In this document: piece by piece, positions 23,701 through 35,700 of the stretch
Position numbering within the stretch: the stretch's first letter is position 1
Layout: each line of letters starts with the position of its first letter
DNA from: Uloborus plumipes
Taxonomy: Eukaryota > Arthropoda > Arachnida > Araneae > Uloboridae
Direction of reading: 5' to 3'
NCBI GenBank assembly: GCA_038373865.1
Contig: JAXGGA010002331.1
Coordinates: forward strand, 60,836 to 124,835
DNA length: 64,000 bases
Program-made: the position numbers and the translations under genes
The notes under the pieces: generated by a model
What the model was told of the DNA's origin: nothing
The model's input: the letters and a program-made list of their open reading frames with translations, nothing else
The model's database searches: none

Positions 23701-26700
23701 CTATCTAAAAGTGGCAACGAATTCTCACCCGCCGCCAGAGGACGCTAGCTGAAACGCTCCCTATCTCCTACGGGAATCAATGTAAATGATACTGAATCTG
23801 TCATCTTTTTAAATGCTGCTATGGGGAATAAAAAAAAATTTTTTCAACTGGATTTTGGTGTAAATCTTCGATTGACATTATGAATTAAATATGAATTTCA
23901 TCCCACGAAAATAGGTGCCGTATTCTTTGAGAAATAGGTTTAATCGAATGCACTTACCCACTTGCCAAATCTGACAGAATCTGTCATTTTAAAAGATTGC
24001 TGTTGGCAAGAATATTTTTTTTTTAATTGGAATTTTGCTCAACCCATCGGTTAAAATTTGAACTAAATATGTTTAATAAATACATTTAAACTAATAATTA
24101 TTTTGTCTACTAAATATATTTAATTAATAACAAAATTAAATTCTGACATAATTAATTTTTACCTCATGCTTAATTTATCAACAATTTAGAGAACTGGTTC
24201 TCAGCAATAATTATATCGTACAATGCAAAGAAAATGTCACATACAGTCGCATATATGTCAAATTTGGCAAGTAGCTAGATGCCGTCGATTAAACATCTTT
24301 CTTAAAAAATACGGCAAAATTTCAGTGGGGTGGATCAAAGTCATATTTAGTTCATAATGTTAATCGATGGTTTACACCAAAATCCAGTTGAAAAAAAAAT
24401 TTTTTCTTTCCCATAGCAGCATTTAAAAAGATGACAGATTCAGTATCATTTACATTGATTCACGTACGAGATAGGGAGCGTTTCAGCTAGCGTCCTCTGG
24501 CGGCGGGTGAGAATTCGTTGCCACTTTCAAACTAGCGCATCCGTAGAACATTTCTCTCCTTCTTTCTACTCCGTGCATAGAACTATTAAAAATGCAACAG
24601 CTTGGTATTTAACTGCAAAACTATCGTCTGTTAGTATGAAAGCAACTGTAATTAAAAGAAAACAAAACAACGTAAATAAAATCATTTCATTGCTGCATTT
24701 TTGTTTGTCGTCTGCCAAGTTTTGCTTGTGTATCTATGAAATCGTGAAAAATATTGTCTGCTAGTTAGTGGAGAGAAGCTTTATTTGAAAGAAAAAAAAT
24801 CTGGTATGGACCCCACACTACTTCCTTTTACGTGTAAATTTCTTAGTAGATGCAGGGCCGCCGTTTAGGGGGAAATACTGGACCTCTAGTACCGGGGCCC
24901 GGAGCTTTGAGGGGCCCGTAAGGTTATGAACATGTTTTTCCAGTAAGTGTCAATAATTTCAGCAAAAAAAAAAATCTCGCCTTCCATTGCCGATTCTCAA
25001 TATGAAACAAATGAGATACACAGCAGGAGGCTTCAAACGGTATTTTCTAACGTGTGTATTGCCCTGCGCATATTCTGCACTCTCCCCTCGACTATCGCCC
25101 AAGCTGAAAAGGCATTTAGTAAATTAGGAAATCAAATTAAAACGTGGACCAGTTCAGAAATAGGACAGGACAGACTAAATTATCTAGCTATTCTTGGCAT
25201 CGACCATCAACTCGCAGCACGAGTGGATTTTAACTCAGTCATACACGAATTTGTGACAAAAAAAGTACGTAGGGTGAAAATATGCTACTGGAATGAATAT
25301 CCATACTCATTGGATGTTAAAGTGATGGAAACGTAAGTAAATTAATTTGAATGTTAATTCAAACGTCAGGGAGATTATATCCATACATTATTCTTGATTA
25401 TTAATTTATATTTATTCTAGAAAGTCAATAATCCTCCTGGTTATTAATTTATCAAGTCAAATGTATTATGTATGTGTCTTAATAAATTCAACGCTTAACC
25501 TTTTAATTGCCAATGTTCCCAAATGGGAACATCAACTTTAAAAAATCGTTAAAAAAAGAGTTTCGCTTCTGATGATTTAATTTTTTTTTCTATTTACTGT
25601 CAAAAGTAGACCTGATTTTTTGAAAAAAAATCTAGTTAGCTACTACAATTATTGTTTTCTACAAAAAATCGCAAAAATGTGCTTTTTTATGGATTTTCAC
25701 GGAGACAGAAAAAAAAAAAAAATTCTAAAAAATTTCAAAAAGGCTCAACTTTTTTGATATTCTAAATTAACCATAAATAAGGATCCTTTTAATGACCTAA
25801 CATGACAAATAAAATATTAAAGCAAAAATGTAGCGCCTATAAGCGATCAAACTTCGTTGTTCCCAATTGGGAACATTGGCAAGTAACGCTATACAAAATC
25901 CAGTAATTCACGCCGCTTCCTAAGTTTGGTTATATGATCAGTGAAAGCCTTGGAATTAAAAACAACCTCATTTGACGCATTGAAAAAGAAAGTAGGTGGT
26001 CTTTTGACCTTCCACTGCTCCCCTTTTTGCCCCCTCCCCTCCCCCCTCGTCTCCAGTTTTTGGGTGGACGTTATGTCGAAAAATCGCTTTGCACGTAGAA
26101 ATGAAGATGTTTACAGCTTTTCTCTTGCACCCAGCTCAGGCTACAACCTGTTAGCAATAAATATCCCTTCCTTGTCACTTGAGACTGTACAGAGATTCGG
26201 CCCTCAATCAATGTTTTTACTCTTGTTCTCCCTCCTTGTGGAGGTTTCGCTTTCTGTTTCGCTAGAAGTGATCGCGAATACGACTCAAATCGCAACAGTG
26301 TTGTTAGAAGTCGTGGAAAGAATGGGTTCCAAAGAAAAGTTTTTAACTTTGCAAAAAGCTATTGAATATTTTGAAGCCCTATCAGACTCAGATGAATCTG
26401 CAGATTCTGTAGTAGACATTTGCCAATTACCACCAGATGAGACCGGGGCAATAACAGATGAAGAAGATGTTAATGACAATGAATTTGATAAGGTTGTTCC
26501 TGCTGATGTTTGCATACAAATAGAAGTATTCGCCCGCAAATCACCAAACAATGTATTGGATGACGAGACAATTATTGATGCCCCATTTACCTCGGAAGCT
26601 TCTCCAAAATCCAAGAGAAAGAGAAAATCATCTAAAAAAGAAATTAACTGGAGAAAAATTCATCTTTTGATGAAACTATAGAAACGAAAACCCATAAAAA

Positions 26701-29700
26701 ACTCTGTGAGTCATTTCCAGAATTGGCAAATTTATCGTCGGTTGAAATTTTCCAAATTTTTACCAACTGAATATTTGGGTCATTTATCGAAAATGACAGA
26801 ACTATATGCAATGCAGAAAGGAGAACAATTGGACGTTGATGAAAAGGACATATTTGTTTGACAATATTTGTTTATAAAGTGCATATTTTTTTTTTTATGT
26901 TTTGAAATGTTTAACGTTTCAAATTGAAATGAATTTGTCAAATATGATCAGTTATATCAAGCATTTTATGCATAAATACAAAAGAACTACAGCGAGAGTA
27001 AAGCGCAATCGATTAAAAGCCTTAGGAAAAAAACTTAACATAACATGCCAATGTTCCCAAATGGGAACATGCTCAAAATCGTAGATAAAAATTTTATTTT
27101 TGAAATTTTTTTTTGCATTGTCTAAAAGGATGCCTAAGAGTCCTATTTTTATGCAGCAACTCAAATTTTTATACCTGGAACATAGTACGGCATTTAAAGG
27201 GTTAATTCAATGATATTTCGACTTATCATGCATGCTTTTGCCATTTTTCTGCTTTAATATGTACTTACGAAACTTTTTATATCGAAATTCTAACTTTTTC
27301 CCTTAGTCCGTCCGATTTCACCTTATTGGAAATTCATAATATATCATGTTGCCTCACTTATTTAAGACATGAAAAGTTATCCATTTTTTTTCTGTATCCA
27401 GATACTGTATTTAAAATACATTTTTATGAAAACTGCAAATTACAGTTTTTAAATTTACATTAAAATTTAAAAATTCAGTTATTCGCAACTAAACAATGCA
27501 ATATTACATGTGAATGCAATTTTAAACTCTTAATTTTGAAGTTTGTCGGACCAAACGTCAAAAATTGTGTTTATCTGTTTTCAAACTTGTCGTTTCGTGT
27601 AAAAAAAATATTAAAATCATCTGGCGGTACAAATTACGTGAAAATAAAATCAGGTGCACACTTTCGTAAATAAAAAAAAAAAGTTTTTTCGAAAAATTTT
27701 TTTCCTCCATTTTTTTATAATTGCAAATGTGCTGAAACGACGGCATAAAAATGCAATTGGAGGGGGGGTGCAGGGGGGCCCGGCATTAAAACTGGTACCG
27801 GGCCCCATCGCTGGTAGCGGCGGCCCTGAGTAGATACCTTAAGTGTTAAAATAGTGCTTGGAGTAAGCAAATAACAATTCAAACATTTACACTCCTAATT
27901 TGCCACGAAACAATGCAAAAAATGATTTACAATGAGTAAAAACCAAGAAGCGACGTCTAAAAGCACAAATAGATAAAGTTAAAATTGGCAAACATGTTTC
28001 AAAGGCATAAAGCCTCCTTCTTCAGTGCCAAGCAAGAAATGGGACAAAATGATTTACAATGATTCATTTTCTAAATATCGCCGATTTTAACATCATTCAG
28101 TGGATTTTTCGCAAAATACCACCAATAACGCTAAATTGAACCCTAACTCATAAAATTTTTTTTTCGCCAAATTCGTTGCCAATTTGGCGATATATCGCCA
28201 AGTGGTAGCGCCAATTCCTATCACTTGTCTGCATTGATATTAACACTGATTCACCCCAAAAACGAATAAAACACCCCATTGGGAACATTCAAGTGCAACC
28301 AATGACCTCCCGTTACCTCCCATTAGGGCACCCCTACTTTCGCTTAGTTTAGGTACCAAAGAAAACGGTTTTTGCTGCTTGATGCAAGTTTTGCACAGCG
28401 ATTCATATTATGTTCATCCTGCAGACATGCAGATACTGCCGTTTGCCTGCCCAAAAAGTAACGCAAAACGCAGTTACTGCTAATTACCATTGATTTAAAA
28501 AAAATTTCCATCGGAAACCAAAAAAAGATGTTTGTACCATAAAACTAATGTAATATAGATTTCAAAAATGCAAAAAAAATTAAAATCGAAAAATTTGTTG
28601 TTACTGCCCTTTACCTGCCAACGGCAGAATAATTCGGAGTCATTTGGTAGAAAGTGGACTTACGTTTGTCTGGCTCGGACAAAGCTTGGGACTTACGCTC
28701 TTATAACACTGGTTAACTTATAAAGAAATTAGTTTTAAAAAATTGCGTTATCATGGTGCAGTGTGGTATAAGATTCTACATAAAATGCACTAATAAACCG
28801 AAAATCGCTATTTTTGGACTTACGTTAGTCTGGTTCTGAGGTACAGAAATAAGGTAAGTTGTATAACGATACAAATAAAAACATGTAATGAAAATATATT
28901 TGAAACAAAAAAAATAAATAATAAAAAGTAGAGCCCACTTCAAAACAGCTGGAAATTACTCTAAAAAGTAAAAATAATTTTATTCTTTGAATGCCTCCAA
29001 CACTACTTTTAAACATAATTTTTGAAGTCGGCACAAAAAAAAGAGATAGAATCAAACATAACTACAAGTCAATTACAATATTAATTTTAATTTATCCAGG
29101 TTTTTCAACAGCATTAGCAAACATTACATTTATAAACATCTAAAAAGGACTGCACTCAAAGCAAATAATGTGATATCATGTTGAAAACATACTTATTTTA
29201 CTATGATTTCAGACTGAAATGGAGAAAATCCATATTTATTTTCCATGCCTACTTTTTGATATACATAAACATGTGGGTATGGGGATGCATGGGACAACAG
29301 TTTGGGGGATGAATGGGACGGTTCCATTAATCACCGCATTTTCTTGATTTCAAACCTTTGCATCAGAAACTTACAATGTTCAACACATTAAATTATTTTC
29401 TTATTTTTTATGAAATAAAAGTTGGTATATGAGTAATTATAACTCTTAAACTACATTGACAAAATGTTGAAACTACTTAACTACATTGTTCATTAAGCCT
29501 ATTGAAATCTGATCGGGGCAATTTATTTTACATTCACATCATAAATTTTTAACTTAGAATAGCTAACAGCTTTAATTGCAGTCAATCCTTTTGTTTTAAA
29601 ATATCTATAAATAAAAATAGCTACCAGCATTTTGTAACCATTGTTTTTAAAAATTAATTTAACTTATTTTTATTGCATGCCACGGAATTGGAAAAAGAAA

Positions 29701-32700
29701 ACGGAACGAATAAGAGGCGCCTCATCAACGATTAAAGAAGCCGTTAATGAGGTTGTCTTGAAGGGAATGCCTGTAAGAACAGTTGCAGACGCATTTAATC
29801 TGTCCAAGTCGACTTAAGACAGATATGTGAAAGAAGGTAAGCAGAGCGCTGATTTAGAATAGAATCCTATGCTCCAAATCCAAATGTTGAAAACAGGAAA
29901 AAAGAAGCTATTGAGAAACAAGCAATGGAAAAAGCAAAAAAACAGAATACCAAACATTAAACTTTATTTTCTAATCATTTTCTTCACTTGTCCCATTCAT
30001 CCCCAATGTTGTCCCATTCATCCCCTTTATGGGGATGAATGGGACAAAATACATGCACTCATAAAAAATATTTTAGCAATGTAAAATGATAGCAAATTGA
30101 CTGAATTCATTTATTTATGTGTAACAAATAGTTCAAATATTTGTATAAATCTTTTTAAGTGGCTGAAAAATGTAGAGTTTTTCGAATATTAATTAACACA
30201 TGAAATTTGTCCCATTCATCCCCACCCTCCCCTACATTGAGAAACACATATTTGTGCATTGGTATAAATGTTTGTCCTTAATTTTAAATCGTTTATGCTA
30301 AAAAAGTACGCGAAATATAGTTTAAGATCCCTTTAACTATTGTTTTTGTACCAACTTAAAAAATTATGTTTAAAAGTAGTACAGATTTTTTTCAAAGAAC
30401 AAAATTATTATTATTATTTACTTTTTAGTGCAATTTAACCCATCAATGCCTGATTTTTTCTTCCAAAGATATTTTGTATACTGATTACACGACTACAGAA
30501 TACACTTTACAATGGTTATGTGCTGCAACCTGTTAATAATGAATTGAAGCAGTACCAAAGTAATAATTGAACACTATTATTTAGTTGAAATGTTCATTTT
30601 TTGGTAAATTCAAACACTTTTGGGACCGTCCCTAAAAAAAGACGCTAAGGCATTAATGGGTTAAAGCTGAAGTTTCATGTTAGGCTCTTTTTTTATTCTT
30701 CTTTTTTTTCAAAATTCTTTTATTTTATTTTTATTTTTTTAGTTAAAATGTACTTCGAAAAAGTGCTTCTATTACGCGGGTTCACCTAACTTTTTTCACG
30801 TAAATGCTCAATAAAATAAATAATTTTTAAAAAAGGGAAAAAAACATCAACGCGTCTAAAAATTTTAGTGATAACTTAAAACTATTCTTTTTTCTTTCTG
30901 AGATTTATTTTTGTACTAATTAAATCACGACCATTTTAATAATAAAAACTTTGCAAATAAGTTTTATAAGAAACAATGCAAGTTACTTGCGATAAAAATA
31001 TCTTCTTGGCCCTAGTATCTATTATTTATTGAGACGTGATGAAGATGAAAACTCAATAGAACAATGATAGCAATGAATTTCATTTTTTCTACAAAAAAGC
31101 CATCGCGCAAAATTGTTATTATGATTACTATTAATGTTACTGCTTTATGGCGACCAGTTTCTTCAACAATGGGTTTTATATTTAAACATTTAGCGAGGAA
31201 ATTACATGAATTTTGTTGTTTTTACTTTCTTCTATATCTAATATATAGAAGAAAGTATTGGTTTCGTGAAAATTTTCGAATGTCGAATTTTGACGGATTT
31301 GCACGTTTTGAGGTGCGCTGAGTCCATTTCGATCATTTTTGGAAAATGTCTGTCTGTGTGTCTGTGAGTCTGTATGTGTGTGACCAGTTTTTGTGGCCGC
31401 GCTAGAGCAAAAACTACTGCATGAAATTGAACAAAAATTTTTGCACATATGTACCACCATGTGAACTGGTGCACCTGACTTTGTTTAGCGAATTCCTCCA
31501 AGGGGGTGGAGCAATCGCACGTGTTCTGCGCGTGGGTGATTGCTATATCTCAGGAAGTAACCGGCGGAATCAAACGAAAATTGGTCCATAGGTAGACCCT
31601 ACTGAGTACAGGTGCTGATTCAATTTGCGTGTCAATATCTCGAAGGGGGTGGAGTAATCGCACGTGTTCTGCGCGGGGGTGATTGCTATATCTCAGGAAG
31701 TAACTGGCGGAATCAAACGAAAATTGGTCCATAGGTAGACCCTATAGAGTACAGGTGCTGATTCAATTTGTGTGTCAATATCTCAAAGGGGGGTGGAGCA
31801 ATCAAAAGTGCTTATTTTGTCATTGCACCTACTGTATCTCGAGAAATATTGCTGAGATTTGAATGAAATTTGGAATAACATTAACCAAATATGAAAGTAA
31901 ACATCGATTAAATTTTGGCGCCAATCGCCCCAGGGGGAGGGTGGGGTGATTTTTGCGCTTAGTCAACAATGCGAAAAATTAATTCATTAAAAAATCGCTT
32001 TCACGCTATTTAATTATCAAAACAGCTGAAAACTTTCAATGATTTGAAATTTTTAACTGTTGCCAATTTATTTTTACTAACAAATAAAATGTTTGCAATT
32101 AATCTAAACAAGCCTTTTGTAATGATTTCCAATTTCGCTCATTGATTCTGCATTTGCAGGGTTATTACGATAATTGGGAAATCGGAGCTGTTTCCAATTA
32201 TTCGGGCGAGTACGTATTTTACTTTGTAACTGGAATTCATAAGATAGATATAGAAGAAAGTTTCGTGACGGCCACGACAGCTAGTTTGCTAAGAACTCTT
32301 TGAAAAGAGCATATATGGTCAATCAAAGGTATGGAAAACAAGTTAGACTATAATTCAGACCCTATCCATTAAAAAAATAACCATGAAATTCGGTTTATTG
32401 AGTGAGACACTTTTATCTGTCAAAACGAAACAACGCACACATACACATACAAATAGTATGAGCAGATAACCACCTCCTTTTTGAAGGCTGTTAAAAGAGT
32501 AAACACTCAACAAACGGCTCTTTTGAGGCTATCAAAAACGAAACCTTTTTTACTTGTACCGTTGTCTTATTTTACTCAGTTTTGCTTGTAGTTTAAAGTT
32601 CAAACTTCTTTCACTATGTTATCAGAAAGTAGAGAACCGGAATGTTGCCCCGTTTTAAGGTTTCAATTGTATTGTGAAATTTCAACCCTTTTTCGCTTAC

Positions 32701-35700
32701 TCATCTGCCTGCGACCTTGCTGATTCTTCGCTTAATGGATTCGGATTACCAAAATTTAGATAATGAAAAAGTGCTCCCAGCAATAAATTCCGTTCCGGTG
32801 AGGTATCAGTGGAAAAAGTTAAACAGTCAGAAATAACAGTAATTAGAATAAAGCATCGAAATCTGCATTTAGGGGAAAAAATCTGACAAAACACTCCATG
32901 AGCAAGGTTGATAGCCCAAAAGGATCATGTAGATAATTCTGCTCCTCTGAATTTTCAGGTGGCCCAATAATGACTGAAAACCTGTGATAAAAAATTATAG
33001 TTTCTATGTTTAAAGGCATTTCTAAAGGTAAGAAAAGATTTTAAAAAGGAAGACACATTTTATAAAATGTTAACCCCCCCCACGCGCTGTATTTAAATTT
33101 AGGATTTTGCCCAGTTTTTTTACAACCTACTTTTTGACGTTACATTAATTGAAACGGCAGTTTGAAGAAGGGAACGAAGACCAAAATTTCAAAATTGGGT
33201 TTTTTTGTGATTGTATATCTCCTACTATGGATACACATGTTAGTGAGAAACAAACATGTGTATCCACAGTAGGAGATATACAATCACGAAAAAACCCAAT
33301 TTTGAAATTTTGGTCTTCGTTCCCTTCTTCAAACTGCCGATTGAATTCTGAGACGAAAAAAATCTGATTTAGCAAAAAACCATACAATTGCAGTGAAACC
33401 ATATATGAATCGATTATTTCAGAAAGGGCGTAAGTCCTATTGATTTTCGCAGATCTTACGCCCTTTCTGAAATAATTGATTCATATTTAATGCATAAAAA
33501 TTCTATAAGCTAATGTTTGGAGGAGAGATAGATTTTAATTAGAATTTTGCTGAACTCTGCTTTGAGAAATAATATTTGTAATATTAGCGAGGTTTTTCTC
33601 AATGTGTTAAGAGTAGAAATATTCCTACCCCCTACCAGAAAGGAGGGGGGAGGAAAAGAGACTGAGCATCCCCTAATTTCAGAGATTAATTGGACCCCGT
33701 TCATAAAGCTAGTTAAAATATCCACGCATTCGTTTTTTCTTTGCTGCCATTTCATTCTTAAAACTTAAGGCTAAACATTTGCGGCTACCTAGAAGCATTT
33801 CTGTCTTCTATTTCCACCCTTTCAATCATTTTATCATCAAGTTCTTGAAAAACTTTTTGTCATTGCTAAAAACAAAATGAAGTTTATAAAGCATAACTTT
33901 ATAGTTAAAAATTATTGCTTTTTCTGCTTCGGGGAACTGAAAATGAACTGAAAAAGTACTGAAAATGATTCAAAATGTTTTCCTCAACGCCGCGGTATCA
34001 TCTGTGACGTTAATTAGTTTCGCCGTTGCAAAATTATTTTCTGCGTGTTTCCTGATGTAATATTGCATACGTAACCTTGACATGCATTCGCTTCCTTCGT
34101 ACTATGCAAACTGAATTTTGTTTTCTAATTTCTTCCTTCTTGTAATTGAAATCCTTAAACCAGTATTAATAATTTCAAAATTTCTTTTTAACGTTTTTGG
34201 TTCATTCTACAAAAAAAAAAAAAAAAAAAAAATCCACTTTTTATGTGCTTTTAAAAAACAATTTAATGGTAATAGTGTAATGATAATCGGACTAGAAATT
34301 TACAGCAGCGGTAAAAACTTTTGCATATGGCATACATGGAAATCATTTCCATTTATGTATCGCACGAACAACTTTGAGTGCTTGAATTATAATGTAGACA
34401 CGAAGCTAAAATGTATTTTAGCGGTCAGAAGAAATTACACATTAAATTAATTGAACTAAAATGTAAAAGATTAGAATGAAATCTGCTCCACCTATTGGAC
34501 AATTTAAAATAATTTTTCATATTTTATTTCCGCGTTTGAATAAAACTCTCATTCTTCCGCACTCTCTCCTTCATACAACATTTTTCGTCTGTGCAAGAAG
34601 CGGTATCTCGGTTTATTTTTTACTGGCGGTACTCGCACGGCTTTGCCCGTGGTAAAAAATAAAAATTTCATTTGTAAAATAATTGATATAGCAGAAGAAA
34701 TGCTCTATTTTAGTTGCAATTCAACTATAATTCCTTCAAAGTATGATATAAAAATCTGGTATGGACCCCACGCTACTTAATTTTTATGTGTAAATTTCTT
34801 AGTAGATGCCTTAAGTGCTAAAATAGTGCTTGGAGTGAGCAAGATTACAGTTCAAACATTTATATCTCTAGTTTGCCGCGAAACAATGCAAAAAAAAAAT
34901 GTTTCACAATGATTAATCTCCTAAATATCGCCGATTTTAACATCATTCAGTGGATTTTTCGCAAAATATCGCCAATAGCGCCAAATTGAGTCCAAATATA
35001 AAAAGAAAGCAATTTTTTTCGGCAACTTGGTGATATGTCGCCAAATTGGCGGCAAATGCTTGACGACCAAAAGCTTGGCGATATATTGCCAAGTGGTCGG
35101 GCCAATTCATATCACTTTTGTCTGCATTGAAATGAACACTGATTTACTCCAAAAAAGGGGTAAAACACCCCCTTGGAACATTCGAATGCAACCCCAAGGG
35201 AAGATGTACAAAAATAAGCCAAAATAGAAAATAAGAACAATTTTGTTGCTCACAGAAACCAACAGAAATCTTACCAAAGTTTAAAAGAAGAAGAAAGTTT
35301 TATTTCCTAGCTTTAAAAACAAAACGAACGATGCAATAACGCAATTCATACGATATTTGGTTAATCTGTGCTTTAGGTACCCTTTTCTCGCTAAATGGGC
35401 GATAGGCGCGCCAAGCGTGGTAACCCTGGCTATTTTACGTAGTTTCTCTCGGAGCTTTCACTTCCGCGAGACACGCAAAAACGCGTCAAGTAATGTCCCA
35501 AAGCATTTTCACCCGGAAAAGACAGGGTTGCCAGAGAATTGAAACAAATCACGGGACGCGGGAGCGTCCCGCCCCGCCAAGAAAACCAAATACAAGCCGC
35601 CAAGAAATTTCCGTCGCCAATAAAAATGTAAAAGAGCGACTAGGACTGTTTACGCGAGTAACCAAACCGGGGTTTTCACCCCTCTGTATCTCAGCCCCAT

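Larger units (their letters stand above)
24845..27836 (+). mobile_element. hAT element (2976 bp) carrying a nested piggyBac element
   Basis: Left end CAGGGCCGCCGTTTAGGGGG at 24853 and right end GTAGCGGCGGCCCTG at 27828 are inverted, with further GGGGCCCGG blocks on both sides. The flanks AGTAGATG (24845-24852) and AGTAGATA (27829-27836) are an 8-bp duplication with one change. The copy of the host repeat at 34.8 kb has a single AGTAGATG followed directly by CCTTAAGTG, which is the empty site. The hAT keeps only the C-terminal part of its transposase; the piggyBac insertion is at 25499-27201. Confidence 0.88.
24810..28340. repeat. Right arm of the large inverted repeat, split by a hAT element
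   Basis: The arm is continuous if 24853-27828 (a hAT element) is removed: it then reads through TTCTTAGTAGATG into CCTTAAGTG, as the separate copy at 34750-35215 does. It ends in the same GCCAAG-rich block as the left arm. Confidence 0.65.

Noticed and set aside
25941..26321. First half of the 246-codon frame before the piggyBac-like part
   Set aside because: The sequence before MGSKEK has no resemblance to a transposase N-terminus and is rich in Ser/Leu/Pro low-complexity; the frame is just open by chance upstream of the real start.
33145..33402. Pair of similar open frames on opposite strands
   Set aside because: They are the two arms of a hairpin MITE read in each direction.
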